Positions 54,664 through 64,000 of a stretch of 64,000 bases of DNA are shown here, piece after piece. The DNA comes from Dermabacteraceae bacterium TAE3-ERU5. Its GTDB lineage: Bacteria; Actinomycetota; Actinomycetes; Actinomycetales; Dermabacteraceae. The stretch covers positions 1 to 64,000 of the forward strand of contig JAHUUK010000008.1 of assembly GCA_019218375.1 (NCBI GenBank), given 5' to 3'. A model generated the notes under the pieces. It made no database searches and was not told where the DNA came from. It saw only the letters and a program-made list of their open reading frames with translations. A program made the position numbers and the translations under genes. Position 1 is the stretch's first letter. Each line of letters begins with the position of its first letter.

Positions 54664-55110
54664 TCAGAAAGCGATACCTTCATCGCTCCGGGGGCGTGCA
54701 AACCTAATTTCCTCCACAATCCCTAAGCCGGAAACCCCGAGAGCAATCACCAAAATCAGCAGGGTCGGGGTTGCCTGAGTAAGAGCAAAACCGAGGCAAG
54801 CGACAAACAGCAGCAGCGAATGCGTGCACAATGCCGCAATGCGCCTCATAGAAAGCAGCCAGTGGCGTGCCCTTCCCCCGGTATCGCGCGTATCTACCTG
54901 GGTGCCATTTCCGGCTTCTTCCTGCATCAACAGCACGAACTCGCCGCCCGCCGCGGGAATGGCCACCAGCAGGGATAACAAAAGCAGTCCCGTAGCCGCA
55001 CCATCAGGAAGATTCAGGTAGTTGCTGGCGGTTATGCAAGGCAATAGCAAAGCCGCGCTCCATAGGTTGCCGCGTCTACGTGTAAACGCTGCCCGCCCGA
55101 TGAACTCCAT
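54664..55110 (-). CDS. Unknown small membrane protein
   Basis: 148 residues with four predicted membrane segments (about 14-30, 37-55, 86-106, 111-130) and a charged central loop. No family recognised. It lies between mscL and argA, convergent with mscL, with GGAGGAAAGC before the ATG. Confidence 0.65.
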   Translation of the reverse strand: MEFIGRAAFTRRRGNLWSAALLLPCITASNYLNLPDGAATGLLLLSLLVAIPAAGGEFVLLMQEEAGNGTQVDTRDTGGRARHWLLSMRRIAALCTHSLLLFVACLGFALTQATPTLLILVIALGVSGLGIVEEIRFARPRSDEGIAF

Positions 55111-55209
55111 GCTTTCCTCCTACTAAATGCGCTATAAAACTAAGCCACCGATATGTGCTTCAGGCTACACCCGTGGCGGGAAGAATTAAGGAAATAAAAG
55201 CGCGCGGCC

Positions 55210-55713
55210 CTAAAGGTGCAGGATCATGCGGGTATTGCCGAGGGTGTTGGGCTTTACCCGCGCCAGGTCCAGAAACTCGGCCACGCCGTCGTCGTGCGAA
55301 CGCACCAGCTCAGAAAACACCTTCGGGTCTATCGGTTGTTCGGACATTTCCGTGAAGCCGTACCGGGAAAAGAACTCCGTCTCGAAAGTCAGGCAGAACA
55401 CCCGCCGCAGCGAAAATTCGCGTGCGCGCTCCAGCAGGTGGCGCAGTATCGCCCCGCCCACTCCGCGGCCACGCACCTCGGGAGCAACGCCCAGGGTGCG
55501 TACCTCTGCCAGGTCGCGCCACATCACGTGCAGCGCCCCGCAGCCGACCACCCGGCCGGTCTCGTCCACTGCCACCGTGAATTCCTGGACCGCCTCGTAA
55601 AGCGTAACCAGTTCCTTGCCCAGCAGGATACCATCTACGGCGAGCGGCTGTACCAGCGCGTTGATTCCCTCAACGTCGGCCGGTACAGCCGCTCTCACGT
55701 TAATCTCGCTCAT
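55210..55713 (-). CDS. argA: N-acetylglutamate synthase (short GNAT form)
   Basis: GNAT acetyltransferase of 167 residues, the short actinobacterial type that makes N-acetylglutamate for arginine. The CoA loop VAPEVRGRGVGGAILRHLL and the C-terminal motif VKPNTLGNTRMIL match my memory of the mycobacterial enzyme. The start is close to the clpC stop (7 bases), suggesting co-transcription. Another GNAT function cannot be excluded. Confidence 0.88.
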   Translation of the reverse strand: MSEINVRAAVPADVEGINALVQPLAVDGILLGKELVTLYEAVQEFTVAVDETGRVVGCGALHVMWRDLAEVRTLGVAPEVRGRGVGGAILRHLLERAREFSLRRVFCLTFETEFFSRYGFTEMSEQPIDPKVFSELVRSHDDGVAEFLDLARVKPNTLGNTRMILHL

Positions 55714-55720
55714 GGCGAGG

Positions 55721-58294
55721 TTAGGCCTCGGTTCCCTGCCCGCCCTCTGCGGTGTCCGCGTCGGGCAGGCTCACCTCTTCGCTGCGCGCCTCGGTGATCG
55801 CCTCTACGCTCACTTCATCGCTGACGGGCGACAGCTCGCCGTCGGCTCCGCGCCGGGAGAAGTCGAATTCTCCCAGGATGCCTTCGCCGTGCGCGTCGAT
55901 CACGATCTTGTCGCCCGGACGCACCTGGCCGAACAGGATCTTCTCGCTCAGCACGTCTTCGATATCGCGCTGGATGGTACGGCGCAGCGGGCGCGCACCC
56001 AGGACCGGGTCGTAGCCCTTTTCCGCCAGCAGGTTCTTCGCCGCCGGGGTGAGTTCCAGCGCCATGTCCTTTTCGTGCAGGCGGGAATCGAGCTTCGCGA
56101 TCATCAGATCCACGATCTGCACGATCTCCTCCTGCAGCAGCTGCGGGAACACCACGATGTCGTCCACGCGGTTCAGGAACTCGGGGCGGAAGTGCTGCTT
56201 CAGCTCCTCGTTTACTTTCGCCTTCATCCGCTCGTAGTTCGTGGACAGTTCGCCACCCGCTTGGAAGCCCATCTGCACGCCCTTAGCGATGTCGCGGGTG
56301 CCCAGGTTGGTGGTCATGATGATGACGGTGTTCTTGAAGTCCACGTTGCGTCCCTGGCTGTCGGTCAGGCGACCGTCCTCCAGGATCTGCAGCAGCGAGT
56401 TGAAGATGTCCACGTGTGCCTTTTCGACCTCGTCGAACAGCACCACGCTGAACGGCTTGCGGCGCACCTTTTCGGTGAGCTGGCCGCCCTCGTCGTAACC
56501 GACGTAGCCGGGGGGCGAACCGAACAGGCGCGAAGCGGTGTGCTTCTCCCCGAACTCGGACATGTCGAGCTGAATCAGGGCGTCTTCGTCACCGAACAGG
56601 AACTCGGCGAGCGCCTTCGCCAGCTCGGTCTTACCGACGCCGGTCGGGCCTGCGAAGATGAACGAACCGCCGGGGCGCTTCGGGTCTTTCAGGCCCGCGC
56701 GGGTGCGGCGGATCGCCTGACTGAGCGCCTTGATGGCGGCGTCCTGGCCGATGACGCGCTTGTGCAGCTCGGCTTCCATGTTGAGCAGACGCGAAGATTC
56801 TTCCTCGGTCAGCTTCACGATCGGGATACCGGTAGCGGCCGCCAGCACCTCTGCGATGACGTCCTCGCTAACGGTGGAGACGACGTCGGAATCGCCCTCG
56901 CGCCAGGCCTTTTCCTTGGCGTCGCGTTCCTGCTGGAGCTTCTGCTCGGTGTCGCGCAGCGCGGCGGCCTTTTCGAAGTCCTGCTCGTCGATGGCAGACT
57001 CTTTGTCCTTGCGGGTCTGTTCGATCCGCTTGTCGTATTCCTTCAGTTCCGGCGGCGCGGTGAGGCGACGGATGCGCAGGCGAGCCCCGGCCTCGTCAAT
57101 CAGATCGATCGCCTTGTCCGGCAGGAAGCGGTCGTTCACGTAACGGTCGGCCAGGTTCGCGGCCGCCACCAGGGCGCCGTCGGTGATGGTCACCTTGTGG
57201 TGCGCCTCGTAGCGGTCGCGCAGGCCGCGCAGGATCTCGATGGTGTGGGCGATGCTCGGCTCGTTCACCTGCACCGGCTGGAAACGGCGCTCCAGCGCGG
57301 CGTCCTTTTCGATGTGCTTGCGGTATTCGTCCAGCGTGGTCGCGCCGATGGTCTGCAGCTCGCCACGCGCTAGCATCGGCTTGAGGATGCTGGCCGCGTC
57401 GATAGCGCCCTCGGCCGCGCCCGCGCCGACGAGGGAATGGATTTCGTCGATGAACAGGATGATGTCGCCGCGCGTGCGGATCTCCTTCAGCACCTTCTTG
57501 AGGCGCTCTTCGAAGTCGCCACGGTAGCGGGAACCTGCCACCAGGGAGCCGAGGTCCAGGGTGTAAAGCTGCTTGTCCTTGAGCGTTTCGGGGACGTCGC
57601 CACGCACGATGGACTGCGCCAGGCCCTCCACCACGGCTGACTTACCGACGCCCGGTTCGCCGATCAGCACGGGGTTGTTCTTCGTGCGGCGGCTGAGCAC
57701 CTGCATGACGCGCTCTGCCTCGGCCGCACGGCCGATGACGGGATCGAGCTGGCCCTCGCGGGCGGCCTGGGTCAGGTTGCGCCCGAACTGGTCGAGGATG
57801 AGGGAGCCGGAGGGCTGGCCTTCGGCGGGGCCGCCCGCGTTAACGGTTTCCTTGCCCTGGTAGCCGGAGAGCAGGTCCATGACCTCCTGGCGTACCGCCG
57901 ACGGGTTCGCCTTGAGGCGTACCAGTACCTTAACGGCCACGCCTTCGCCCTCGCGCAGCAGGCCGAGCAGGATGTGCTCGGTGCCGATGTAGTTGTGGCC
58001 GAGCTGCAGCGCCTCGCGCAGGGACAGCTCGAACATCTTCTTGGCTCGGGGCGTGAAGGGGATGTGCCCGGTCGGGGCCTGGTTGCCCTCACCGATGATG
58101 TCGCGCACCTGCTCCCGGGTGTCTTCCAGGTTGATTCCGAGCGCGGCGAGCGCCTTGGCCCCGACGCCCTCGTTCTCGTGGATCAGCCCGAGCAGGATGT
58201 GCTCGGTGCCGATGTAGTTGTGGTTAAGCAGGCGGGCTTCGTCCTGCGCGAGCACCACGACGCGCCGGGCGCGGTCGGTGAAGCGTTCGAACAT
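55721..58294 (-). CDS. clpC: ATP-dependent Clp protease ATPase ClpC
   Basis: AAA+ unfoldase for ClpP, 857 residues: two Clp-N repeats (about 1-145), AAA1 with [11 protein letters not shown], a middle UVR-type coiled coil (about 420-470), AAA2 with [11 protein letters not shown], and a C-terminal C4 domain with an acidic Glu/Ala tail. The start is the ATG at 58294 ([11 protein letters not shown]), with GGGGAG upstream; an ATG four codons earlier is also in frame. Actinobacterial ClpC1 is essential in relatives. Confidence 0.96.
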   Translation of the reverse strand: MFERFTDRARRVVVLAQDEARLLNHNYIGTEHILLGLIHENEGVGAKALAALGINLEDTREQVRDIIGEGNQAPTGHIPFTPRAKKMFELSLREALQLGHNYIGTEHILLGLLREGEGVAVKVLVRLKANPSAVRQEVMDLLSGYQGKETVNAGGPAEGQPSGSLILDQFGRNLTQAAREGQLDPVIGRAAEAERVMQVLSRRTKNNPVLIGEPGVGKSAVVEGLAQSIVRGDVPETLKDKQLYTLDLGSLVAGSRYRGDFEERLKKVLKEIRTRGDIILFIDEIHSLVGAGAAEGAIDAASILKPMLARGELQTIGATTLDEYRKHIEKDAALERRFQPVQVNEPSIAHTIEILRGLRDRYEAHHKVTITDGALVAAANLADRYVNDRFLPDKAIDLIDEAGARLRIRRLTAPPELKEYDKRIEQTRKDKESAIDEQDFEKAAALRDTEQKLQQERDAKEKAWREGDSDVVSTVSEDVIAEVLAAATGIPIVKLTEEESSRLLNMEAELHKRVIGQDAAIKALSQAIRRTRAGLKDPKRPGGSFIFAGPTGVGKTELAKALAEFLFGDEDALIQLDMSEFGEKHTASRLFGSPPGYVGYDEGGQLTEKVRRKPFSVVLFDEVEKAHVDIFNSLLQILEDGRLTDSQGRNVDFKNTVIIMTTNLGTRDIAKGVQMGFQAGGELSTNYERMKAKVNEELKQHFRPEFLNRVDDIVVFPQLLQEEIVQIVDLMIAKLDSRLHEKDMALELTPAAKNLLAEKGYDPVLGARPLRRTIQRDIEDVLSEKILFGQVRPGDKIVIDAHGEGILGEFDFSRRGADGELSPVSDEVSVEAITEARSEEVSLPDADTAEGGQGTEA

Positions 58295-58442
58295 CTTTCT
58301 CCCCATCTATATGAAGTGTCGTTGTGAGCCTAGTGGCTTTCGTGCGCCGGATGGCGCGTGTTCGCAATCGGCGTGATTATGCGTCCCGGTTCTCGCTCGG
58401 TTTGGGCGGCTATGCTCGCCTGTGGAGACGTGAGGAGCAAGC

Positions 58443-59927
58443 ATGACAACACCCCCAGACGAGATCGAAACTGCCGACGCGGTGCTGGTGGGCGGCGGAA
58501 TCGCCTCCGCCACGCTGGCCGCGATGCTGACCGAACTGCAACCGCAGTGGCGGGTAGTGGTGCTGGAAAGGCTTTCCTCCCCCGGTCAGGAAAGCTCGGA
58601 CGCCTGGAATAACGCGGGCACGGGTCACAGCGCGCTGTGCGAGCTGAACTACACGCCGCAGGGCGCCGACGGCAGCGTGGATACGGCCAAGGCGCTGCGC
58701 GTAAACAGCCAGTTCCAGGCCTCCCGCGAGTTTTGGTCGTTCCTGTTGGAGCGCGGCGCGCTCGGTGAGGCTAGCGAGTTCATCAACCCGGTGGCGCACA
58801 TGAGTTTCGTTAGCGGCGCTGCCGACGTCGATTTTCTGCGCCGCAGGCACGCGGCCCTGGCAGCGCACCCCCTATTTTCTTCCCTTGCGTTCAGTGACGA
58901 TCCGGGCAGGATTAGCGGGTGGGCTCCCCTGGTCATGTCGGGCCGCGCGGCCGATTCCCCGGTAGCGGCGACCCGCAGCGCGGAGGGCAGCGATGTTGAT
59001 TTCGGCGCGCTCACCCGTAAGTTGCTCGCGCACGCGGGTAACGCGGGGGCGAGCGAGTTCCGGACCGGCTGCGAGGTAAGAGGGCTACGCCGGATAGGAA
59101 AGCGTCACTGGGGCGTCATGTACCGTCAGGCGGGGCGCTCCCACCTGGTGCGTGCCCCGTTCGTTTTCGTCGGCGCGGGCGGCCGGGCACTGCCGCTGCT
59201 GCAAAAGGCCGGGATTGCCGAGATTCGCGGATACGGGGGTTTCCCGATCTCCGGCCAGTGGCTGCGCTGCACCAACCCGGAGGTGGTGGCCCGGCACGAG
59301 GCCAAGGTTTACGGCAAGGCCGCCGTGGGCGCGCCGCCGATGAGCGTGCCGCACCTGGACACCCGCTACATAGACGGCAAGAAGGGGCTGCTGTTTGGCC
59401 CCTACGCGGGCTGGTCGCCCAAGTTCCTGCGCCACGGCAGCCCGCTCGATCTGCCGCTGTCCCTGCGCCCCGGTAATCTGCTGCCGATGATGCAGGTCGG
59501 CATCGACAACCTGGACCTGACCGCCTATCTGGTGCGAGAGGTTGCCGCGACCCGCAAGGCGCGGCTGGCGGCCCTGCGCGAGTATTTCCCCGAGGCGCGG
59601 GACGAGGACTGGGAAAGCGTCACCGCGGGGCAGCGGGTGCAGGTCATAGCGCCGCACCCGAAGAAACGCGGGGTGTTGCAGTTTGGCACGGAGCTGATCA
59701 CCTCTGCCGACGGCTCGCTGGGCGGTCTGCTCGGGGCCTCCCCCGGTGCTTCCACCGCGGTCACCGTGGCCTGTGATCTGCTGCGGCGCTGCTTCCCGGA
59801 GAAATGGGGCGGCTGGGAACCCACGCTGCTGAAGATGGTGCCCAGCCTCGGAAAGGACCTGACCAAGGACGCCGACGCAGCCCGGCAGAGCCTGGTACGT
59901 ACGGCAAAGATTCTGGGCCTACTTTAG
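58443..59927 (+). CDS. mqo: Malate:quinone oxidoreductase
   Basis: FAD-dependent peripheral membrane enzyme that oxidises malate to oxaloacetate and reduces quinone. The 494 residues start with the FAD loop DAVLVGGGIASATLAAML and have DAWNNAGTGHSALCELNYTP, FVGAGGRALPLLQKAGI and LGASPGASTAVTV near the C-terminus. GAGGAG lies before the ATG. With ndh and menG in this window it supports menaquinone respiration. Confidence 0.95.
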   Translation: MTTPPDEIETADAVLVGGGIASATLAAMLTELQPQWRVVVLERLSSPGQESSDAWNNAGTGHSALCELNYTPQGADGSVDTAKALRVNSQFQASREFWSFLLERGALGEASEFINPVAHMSFVSGAADVDFLRRRHAALAAHPLFSSLAFSDDPGRISGWAPLVMSGRAADSPVAATRSAEGSDVDFGALTRKLLAHAGNAGASEFRTGCEVRGLRRIGKRHWGVMYRQAGRSHLVRAPFVFVGAGGRALPLLQKAGIAEIRGYGGFPISGQWLRCTNPEVVARHEAKVYGKAAVGAPPMSVPHLDTRYIDGKKGLLFGPYAGWSPKFLRHGSPLDLPLSLRPGNLLPMMQVGIDNLDLTAYLVREVAATRKARLAALREYFPEARDEDWESVTAGQRVQVIAPHPKKRGVLQFGTELITSADGSLGGLLGASPGASTAVTVACDLLRRCFPEKWGGWEPTLLKMVPSLGKDLTKDADAARQSLVRTAKILGLL

Positions 59928-59985
59928 AAATCCCGGTATTTACGGGCACCATAGGGGTAACAGCCCCAAGGCAAGGAGAAAACGC

Positions 59986-60915
59986 ATGAGCTTGGCACGT
60001 GACCCGCAGGGCGAGCGTTACACGATCCGCGCGGGAGCCTACGAGGCCGAGATAACGCAGGTCGGGGCAACGCTGGCCCGCCTGCGCTACGACTCGCGGC
60101 CCGTGATCCTGGAGACCCCCGAGGGCGAACCGATGTGGTTCTACCGGGGCGCGCTGGTGGCACCGTGGCCGAACCGGATCGCCGATGGCCGCTACACCTG
60201 CGACGGCGAAACCTACCAGGTCGCGCTCAGCGAGCCGGAACGCGGCAACGCCCTGCACGGCCTTGTCTCTTTCCAGGCCTATGAGCTGCTGGAACAGGAC
60301 GAGGACCGAGTTGTGCTGGCCACCACCCTGTTCCCCACCACCGGTTACCCGTTCCATCTGCGCCTGGTGGTCGAGTATTCACTCGACGCAGCGGCGGGCC
60401 TGCACACCCGCCTAACTGCGGAGAACGTCGGTTCCCGCACCGCCCCCTACGGCTGCTGCCCCCACCCCTACCTGGTTGCCGGGCCGGAACCGCTGGATAC
60501 GTGGACGCTCGCGTTCGATGCGCATTCGCAGATGCAGGTAGATCCCGAACGGCTGCTGCCGCTCGGCACCGGGCCGGTCGATCCGGGCAGCCCGCAGGAC
60601 TTCCACGGCGAGGGCCGCGTGATCGGCGATACCAAACTGGATACCGCCTTTAGCGATCTGCTGCGCGATTTCGACGGTAATTCGTTCGTCACCGTCACCG
60701 CCCCCGGCGGCACCGGCGTCGAGGTCAGCTTCGGCTACGACTGTTCCTGGGTACAGATCTACACCGGGGACCGCCCCGAGCCGGAACTAAACCGCCTCGG
60801 CCTGGCGGTGGAGCCGATGACCTGCCCACCGGACGCCTTCAACTCCGGCATGGACCTGATTCGCCTCGCCCCCGGCCAGGCACACAGCGCCAGCTGGCGT
60901 ATCCGCGCCTGGTAA
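59986..60915 (+). CDS. galM: Aldose 1-epimerase
   Basis: 309-residue mutarotase. His in GNALHGLVSF and His in GCCPHPYLVAG match the two catalytic His, and Glu in LAVEPMTCPPDAF the catalytic base. The N-terminus is AEITQVGATLARLRYDSR. A GAGAAAA-type SD precedes the ATG. It follows mqo on the same strand by 58 bases. Confidence 0.9.
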   Translation: MSLARDPQGERYTIRAGAYEAEITQVGATLARLRYDSRPVILETPEGEPMWFYRGALVAPWPNRIADGRYTCDGETYQVALSEPERGNALHGLVSFQAYELLEQDEDRVVLATTLFPTTGYPFHLRLVVEYSLDAAAGLHTRLTAENVGSRTAPYGCCPHPYLVAGPEPLDTWTLAFDAHSQMQVDPERLLPLGTGPVDPGSPQDFHGEGRVIGDTKLDTAFSDLLRDFDGNSFVTVTAPGGTGVEVSFGYDCSWVQIYTGDRPEPELNRLGLAVEPMTCPPDAFNSGMDLIRLAPGQAHSASWRIRAW

Positions 60916-60964
60916 CGGCGTGCAGCAAGCCGCATAGGGGCCGACGCAGGCCCGGCGCTAAATA

Positions 60965-61017
60965 AAACGGCTGGCCCGCGCAGCACCGGATTTCCGGGGC
61001 ACGCGGGCCAGCCGTTT
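60965..61017. terminator. Bidirectional terminator between galM and trpBA
   Basis: AAACGGCTGGCCCGCG...CGCGGGCCAGCCGTTT, a 16-bp perfect stem with T-rich flanks on both sides, lies at the 3' ends of galM and the trp operon. Confidence 0.85.
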
Positions 61018-61041
61018 CTTATGCACCTAGTTCTTATTCAC

Positions 61042-63168
61042 CTAGCGCGTAGCGGCCTTCATCTCGGCCACGAATTCGCGCACGCGCGGATAGGCGGCGG
61101 TGACGTCCCCCTCCTTGATCGCCCGTTCGATGAGCGCAACCACTGCGGAGCCGGAGATCGCTCCCGCCGCGCCCGCGCCCACGGCCTCACGCACGTGTTC
61201 GGGCCGGGAGATGCCGAAACCGAGCAGCGCCGGGGGCGCGTCGTAGCTGCGCAGCCTGGCCACCGCCTCGCTCAGCCCCTCGGTACGCGAGACCACTTCC
61301 GCGCCGGTAACGCCGGTGCGGGAGACCGCGTAAACGTAGCCGCGCGAGTTTTCCGCCACCGCCCGCAGCGTCTCGTCGTCCGCCCCCGGCGGGGCAATGA
61401 AGATCTGGGCGATCCCCGCGTGCTCCGCCGCAGCCACGAAATCGGCAGATTCACGCACCGGAATGTCGGGCAGCAGCACGGAATCCACCCCGGCCTGCGC
61501 GAGTGCCTGGTAGAACTCGTCGAGGCCCCAGGAGAACGGCAGGTTCCCGTAAACCAGCAGCCCGATCGGCAGCTCCGGGTGGCGTGCGCGCACGCGGGCG
61601 ACGATACCGAGGGCGTCCCGCCCGCTCACCCCCGCTGCGGCGGCACGCAGGTGGGCGCGCTGGATAGTCGGGCCGTCGGCGACGGGATCGGAGAACGGCA
61701 GGCCGAGCTCGAGCGCGTCCGCGCCCCCCGCGATCAGTTCCTCGATGATCTGCTCGCTTTCCGCGATCCCCGGATCGCCCAGCATCACAAACGGCACGAA
61801 CGCCGCCCCACGGGCGAAGGCGCGCGCGTAACGCTCCCCCACCGGCGGCTGCGGCACCTGCGCGGTGACTTCTGCCGCCGGTTTCGCCACCACGGGGACG
61901 TCCGCGGGAAGCACCGGCGCGTCACCCGCTGCCGACTTATGTGCCGTTTCCTGCGCCGCCGTTTCCTCAGCGGGGTGCGTTTCTTGCGCGGCGGCAAACT
62001 GCCTGTGCACGTGCGCCAGATCCTTATCGCCTCGCCCGGAAAGCGAAACCAGCAGCACGGTGCCCTCCTCCGCGGTCTGGGCCCGTTTCAGCGCGTAGGC
62101 CAGCGCGTGCGAGGATTCGAGCGCGGGGATGATGCCCTCGTGCCGGGAAAGCAACCGGAATGCTTCCAGCGCCTCGTCGTCGGTGATTCCCACGTACCGG
62201 GCGCGCCCGCTCGCCGCGAGGTACGCGTGCTGCGGGCCGACTCCCGGATAGTCCAAACCGGCTGAGATCGAATGGGACTCCTCCACCTGCCCCTCGGCGG
62301 TGCGCATCAGGTAGGAACGGGCGCCGTGCAAAATACCGATCCTGCCCGCCGCGATGGGTGCGCCGTGGCGGCCGCTTTCCATTCCTTCCCCGGCCGGCTC
62401 CACGCCCACCAGGGAAACGGATTCGTCGGGGATGAAGTCGGCAAACATGCCGATGGCGTTGGAGCCTCCACCCACGCAGGCGATCACCTCGTCGGGCAGG
62501 CGGCCGATCCGATCCACGATCTGTGCCCGTGCCTCGGTCGAAATCACGCGGTGGAACTCGCGCACGATGGTCGGGAACGGGTGCGGGCCCGCAGCCGTAC
62601 CGAGCAGGTAGTGACTGGTGGCGAAGCTCGCGGTCCAGTCCCGCAGCGCCTCGTTAACGGCGTCCTTGAGGGTGCCGGAACCGGAATCTACCGGCACCAC
62701 CCGCGCTCCCATCAGCTCCATTCGCTCCACGTTCGGCTGCTGCCGCTCCACGTCGAGCCGCCCCATGTAGACGGTGCATTCCAGGCCGAGCAGCGCGCAG
62801 GCCAGCGCGGTCGCGGTGCCGTGCTGCCCCGCCCCGGTCTCCGCAATCACCCTGGTTTTGCCCATGCGTTTGGCGAGCAGCGCCTGGCCGATCACCTGGT
62901 TCGTTTTATGCGCGCCGCCGTGCACCAGGTCCTCCCGCTTGAGGAAGATGCGCGCCCCGCCCGTGAGCGGCAGGTTGCGGCATTCGGTGAGCGGCGTGGG
63001 CCTGCCCAGGTAGTCCCGCAGCAGGCCCGACAGTTCGGCCCGGAAGGATTCGTCGGCCATCGCCTCCACGAACGCGGCCTCGAGCTGATCGAGCGCGGGC
63101 AGCAGCAGTTCGGGCACGTACTGGCCACCAAACTCACCGAAATATGCGGGTAAGAGGGTCTTTTTCAT
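61042..63168 (-). CDS. trpBA: Tryptophan synthase beta-alpha fusion (TrpB-TrpA)
   Basis: One 708-residue protein carries both subunits in the order beta then alpha. Residues 1-about 391 are TrpB, with the PLP lysine Lys88 (HGGAHKTN), Glu110 ([10 protein letters not shown]) and [13 protein letters not shown]. About 392-443 is an Ala/Glu/Pro/Val linker. About 444-708 is TrpA with catalytic Glu487 (DALELGLPF) and Asp498 (DPVADGP), ending KAATR. All key residues are present and the frame has no stop. Sequence similarity to enterobacterial TrpB and TrpA is high (from memory). It starts 9 bases after the trpCF stop. Confidence 0.95.
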   Translation of the reverse strand: MKKTLLPAYFGEFGGQYVPELLLPALDQLEAAFVEAMADESFRAELSGLLRDYLGRPTPLTECRNLPLTGGARIFLKREDLVHGGAHKTNQVIGQALLAKRMGKTRVIAETGAGQHGTATALACALLGLECTVYMGRLDVERQQPNVERMELMGARVVPVDSGSGTLKDAVNEALRDWTASFATSHYLLGTAAGPHPFPTIVREFHRVISTEARAQIVDRIGRLPDEVIACVGGGSNAIGMFADFIPDESVSLVGVEPAGEGMESGRHGAPIAAGRIGILHGARSYLMRTAEGQVEESHSISAGLDYPGVGPQHAYLAASGRARYVGITDDEALEAFRLLSRHEGIIPALESSHALAYALKRAQTAEEGTVLLVSLSGRGDKDLAHVHRQFAAAQETHPAEETAAQETAHKSAAGDAPVLPADVPVVAKPAAEVTAQVPQPPVGERYARAFARGAAFVPFVMLGDPGIAESEQIIEELIAGGADALELGLPFSDPVADGPTIQRAHLRAAAAGVSGRDALGIVARVRARHPELPIGLLVYGNLPFSWGLDEFYQALAQAGVDSVLLPDIPVRESADFVAAAEHAGIAQIFIAPPGADDETLRAVAENSRGYVYAVSRTGVTGAEVVSRTEGLSEAVARLRSYDAPPALLGFGISRPEHVREAVGAGAAGAISGSAVVALIERAIKEGDVTAAYPRVREFVAEMKAATR

Positions 63169-63177
63169 TGTCTTTCC

Positions 63178-64000
63178 TTAGGCCTTGGGATAGCTACGCA
63201 GGTTACGAAACGCGCCGCTAACGCGGGAGGGGTCTTTGCTGCCGGGCAGGTGCGGGTATTCAAGCCGCGAGTTCATGTCTAGCCCCGCGAAACCGGCGTC
63301 GCGGGCCGCGGCCGCGTTTTCCGGCCCGATGCCTCCCGCCAGGAGGGAGATTTCGCGCAGGGACTGCGGGATTAGGTGCCAGTCGTAGGTTTCGCCGCTG
63401 CCGGGGCTGGGCGAATCGCACACGAAACGCGACAGCGCCGGATGCTCGGCGAGCGCCTCGGCGGCGGCTTTCCCTGCCGGGGTTTGCGGGCTGAGCGCGC
63501 GCCAGAGCGTCACTTCGGGCAGCAGGCGCGCCACCTCATCTAGGAAGGCGCGTTCCCCGTCGGCGCTTTCCAGCGGGGCGCGATGCAGCTGCAGGATGGA
63601 GGGCGCGGGGGCGGCGGCAGCGGCGCAGGCCTCGGCATAGGCCGCGTATTCGCGGGCAACCTCTGCCGGGGTTTTCGCGGTGCTTACCAGCACCCAGCGC
63701 AGTTCCGGGGCGGCGGCCACGATCTCGGCCGCACGCTGCGCGGTTACGTAACGCGGCGAACCGGCGGCGGCGATGATTCCGCCGTAGAGCGCGCCGCTGG
63801 CTGCGGCCAGCCTGCCGGCATCCGGTTCGGTGATGCCGCAAACCTTGGTTTCGCCGTAGAGGAGTTCCCGGCAGGCCGCGTCAATGTCGGGCTGCCCCGT
63901 GAGCTGGCTGCCGACCAAGAACCCCGATACGTGCGGGGCCAGGGCGCGCACGTCACGGTGGCTGCGGATGCCGGATTCCGATAGCAGCACGGTATCTTCC
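63178..64000 (-). CDS. trpCF: TrpC-TrpF fusion, partial at the right edge
   Basis: The visible part (about 270 residues) begins in the indole-3-glycerol-phosphate synthase domain (VLLSESGIRSH and SGFLVGSQLTGQPD) and continues with phosphoribosylanthranilate isomerase: KVCGITEPDAGRL with the catalytic Cys, VCDSPSPGSGETYDW with the catalytic Asp, GGIGPENAAAARDAGFAG. This is the CF fusion known in E. coli. It runs past position 64000. The start and upstream trp genes are outside the window. Confidence 0.93.
   Translation of the reverse strand, partial: EDTVLLSESGIRSHRDVRALAPHVSGFLVGSQLTGQPDIDAACRELLYGETKVCGITEPDAGRLAAASGALYGGIIAAAGSPRYVTAQRAAEIVAAAPELRWVLVSTAKTPAEVAREYAAYAEACAAAAAPAPSILQLHRAPLESADGERAFLDEVARLLPEVTLWRALSPQTPAGKAAAEALAEHPALSRFVCDSPSPGSGETYDWHLIPQSLREISLLAGGIGPENAAAARDAGFAGLDMNSRLEYPHLPGSKDPSRVSGAFRNLRSYPKA

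Noticed and set aside
55616-57373. Long open frame on the plus strand opposite clpC (585 codons)
   Set aside because: It mirrors the coding frame of clpC in high-GC DNA, has low-complexity Arg/Leu/Val composition and no family motif.

Overview
The window is a chromosomal segment of a high-GC Gram-positive actinobacterium. An Actinomycetaceae-like organism is my best guess, based on gene content only. Supporting signs are the actinobacterial order pth-mfd-mazG-eno-divIC-DUF501-ppx, a GlpR/SepX-like divisome protein, a mycobacterial-type MntR, ClpC, a menaquinone methyltransferase paired with malate:quinone oxidoreductase, and S-layer homology plus twin-arginine secreted proteins. No rRNA, phage, insertion sequence or CRISPR array was seen. 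Two tRNA genes (Gln-TTG, Ala-CGC) are present. Layout, left to right. 1-6.8 kb: menG, nagB, an S33 peptidase, ndh-2, a DUF501-Ppx fusion and divIC. 6.8-15 kb: eno, mazG, an inserted AT-richer glycosyltransferase-like gene on the opposite strand, mfd, pth and rplY. 15-19 kb: glmU-prs-gadB behind tRNA-Gln. 19-21.7 kb: a MarR regulator with an ABC-F ATPase. 21.7-25 kb: a sugar ABC importer without its own ATPase. 25-33 kb: tatD-ksgA-ispE, rpmF, rsmI, a PMT mannosyltransferase and malQ. 33-40 kb: an HTH-less LysR-type ligand domain, a DUF4870 protein, a mutarotase-like gene coupled to an unknown small gene, mntR, then nrdI-nrdE-nrdF. 40-46 kb: a secreted SLH/CAP protein, a convergent pair of paralogous Tat-exported proteins, a small dehydrogenase-like gene, trhO, a lipoprotein and tRNA-Ala. 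46-50 kb: a molybdate system (HTH-TOBE regulator, modA, fused modBC) with an inositol-phosphatase-like gene. 50-55 kb: sepX-like, 5-FTHF cyclo-ligase, YibE/F, FmdB zinc ribbon, SAF protein and mscL. 55-61 kb: argA, clpC, mqo, galM. 61-64 kb: trp genes encoding a TrpB-TrpA fusion and a TrpC-TrpF fusion cut by the window edge. The main finding is that the NrdF radical subunit has three of its metal-ligand carboxylates replaced by Gln119, Ser179 and Lys213. This is the QSK signature of class Ie ribonucleotide reductase, which works without metal through a DOPA radical. It is encoded with nrdI, behind two candidate NrdR boxes 32 bp apart, and directly downstream of an MntR-type manganese sensor. 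Other notable items are the TrpBA fusion within an enteric-looking trp cluster, the ModBC and DUF501-Ppx fusions, the paralogous Tat-exported pair, and a recurring arrangement (TANNNT, 6-7 bases, ATG/GTG) that points to leaderless transcription of at least ten genes.
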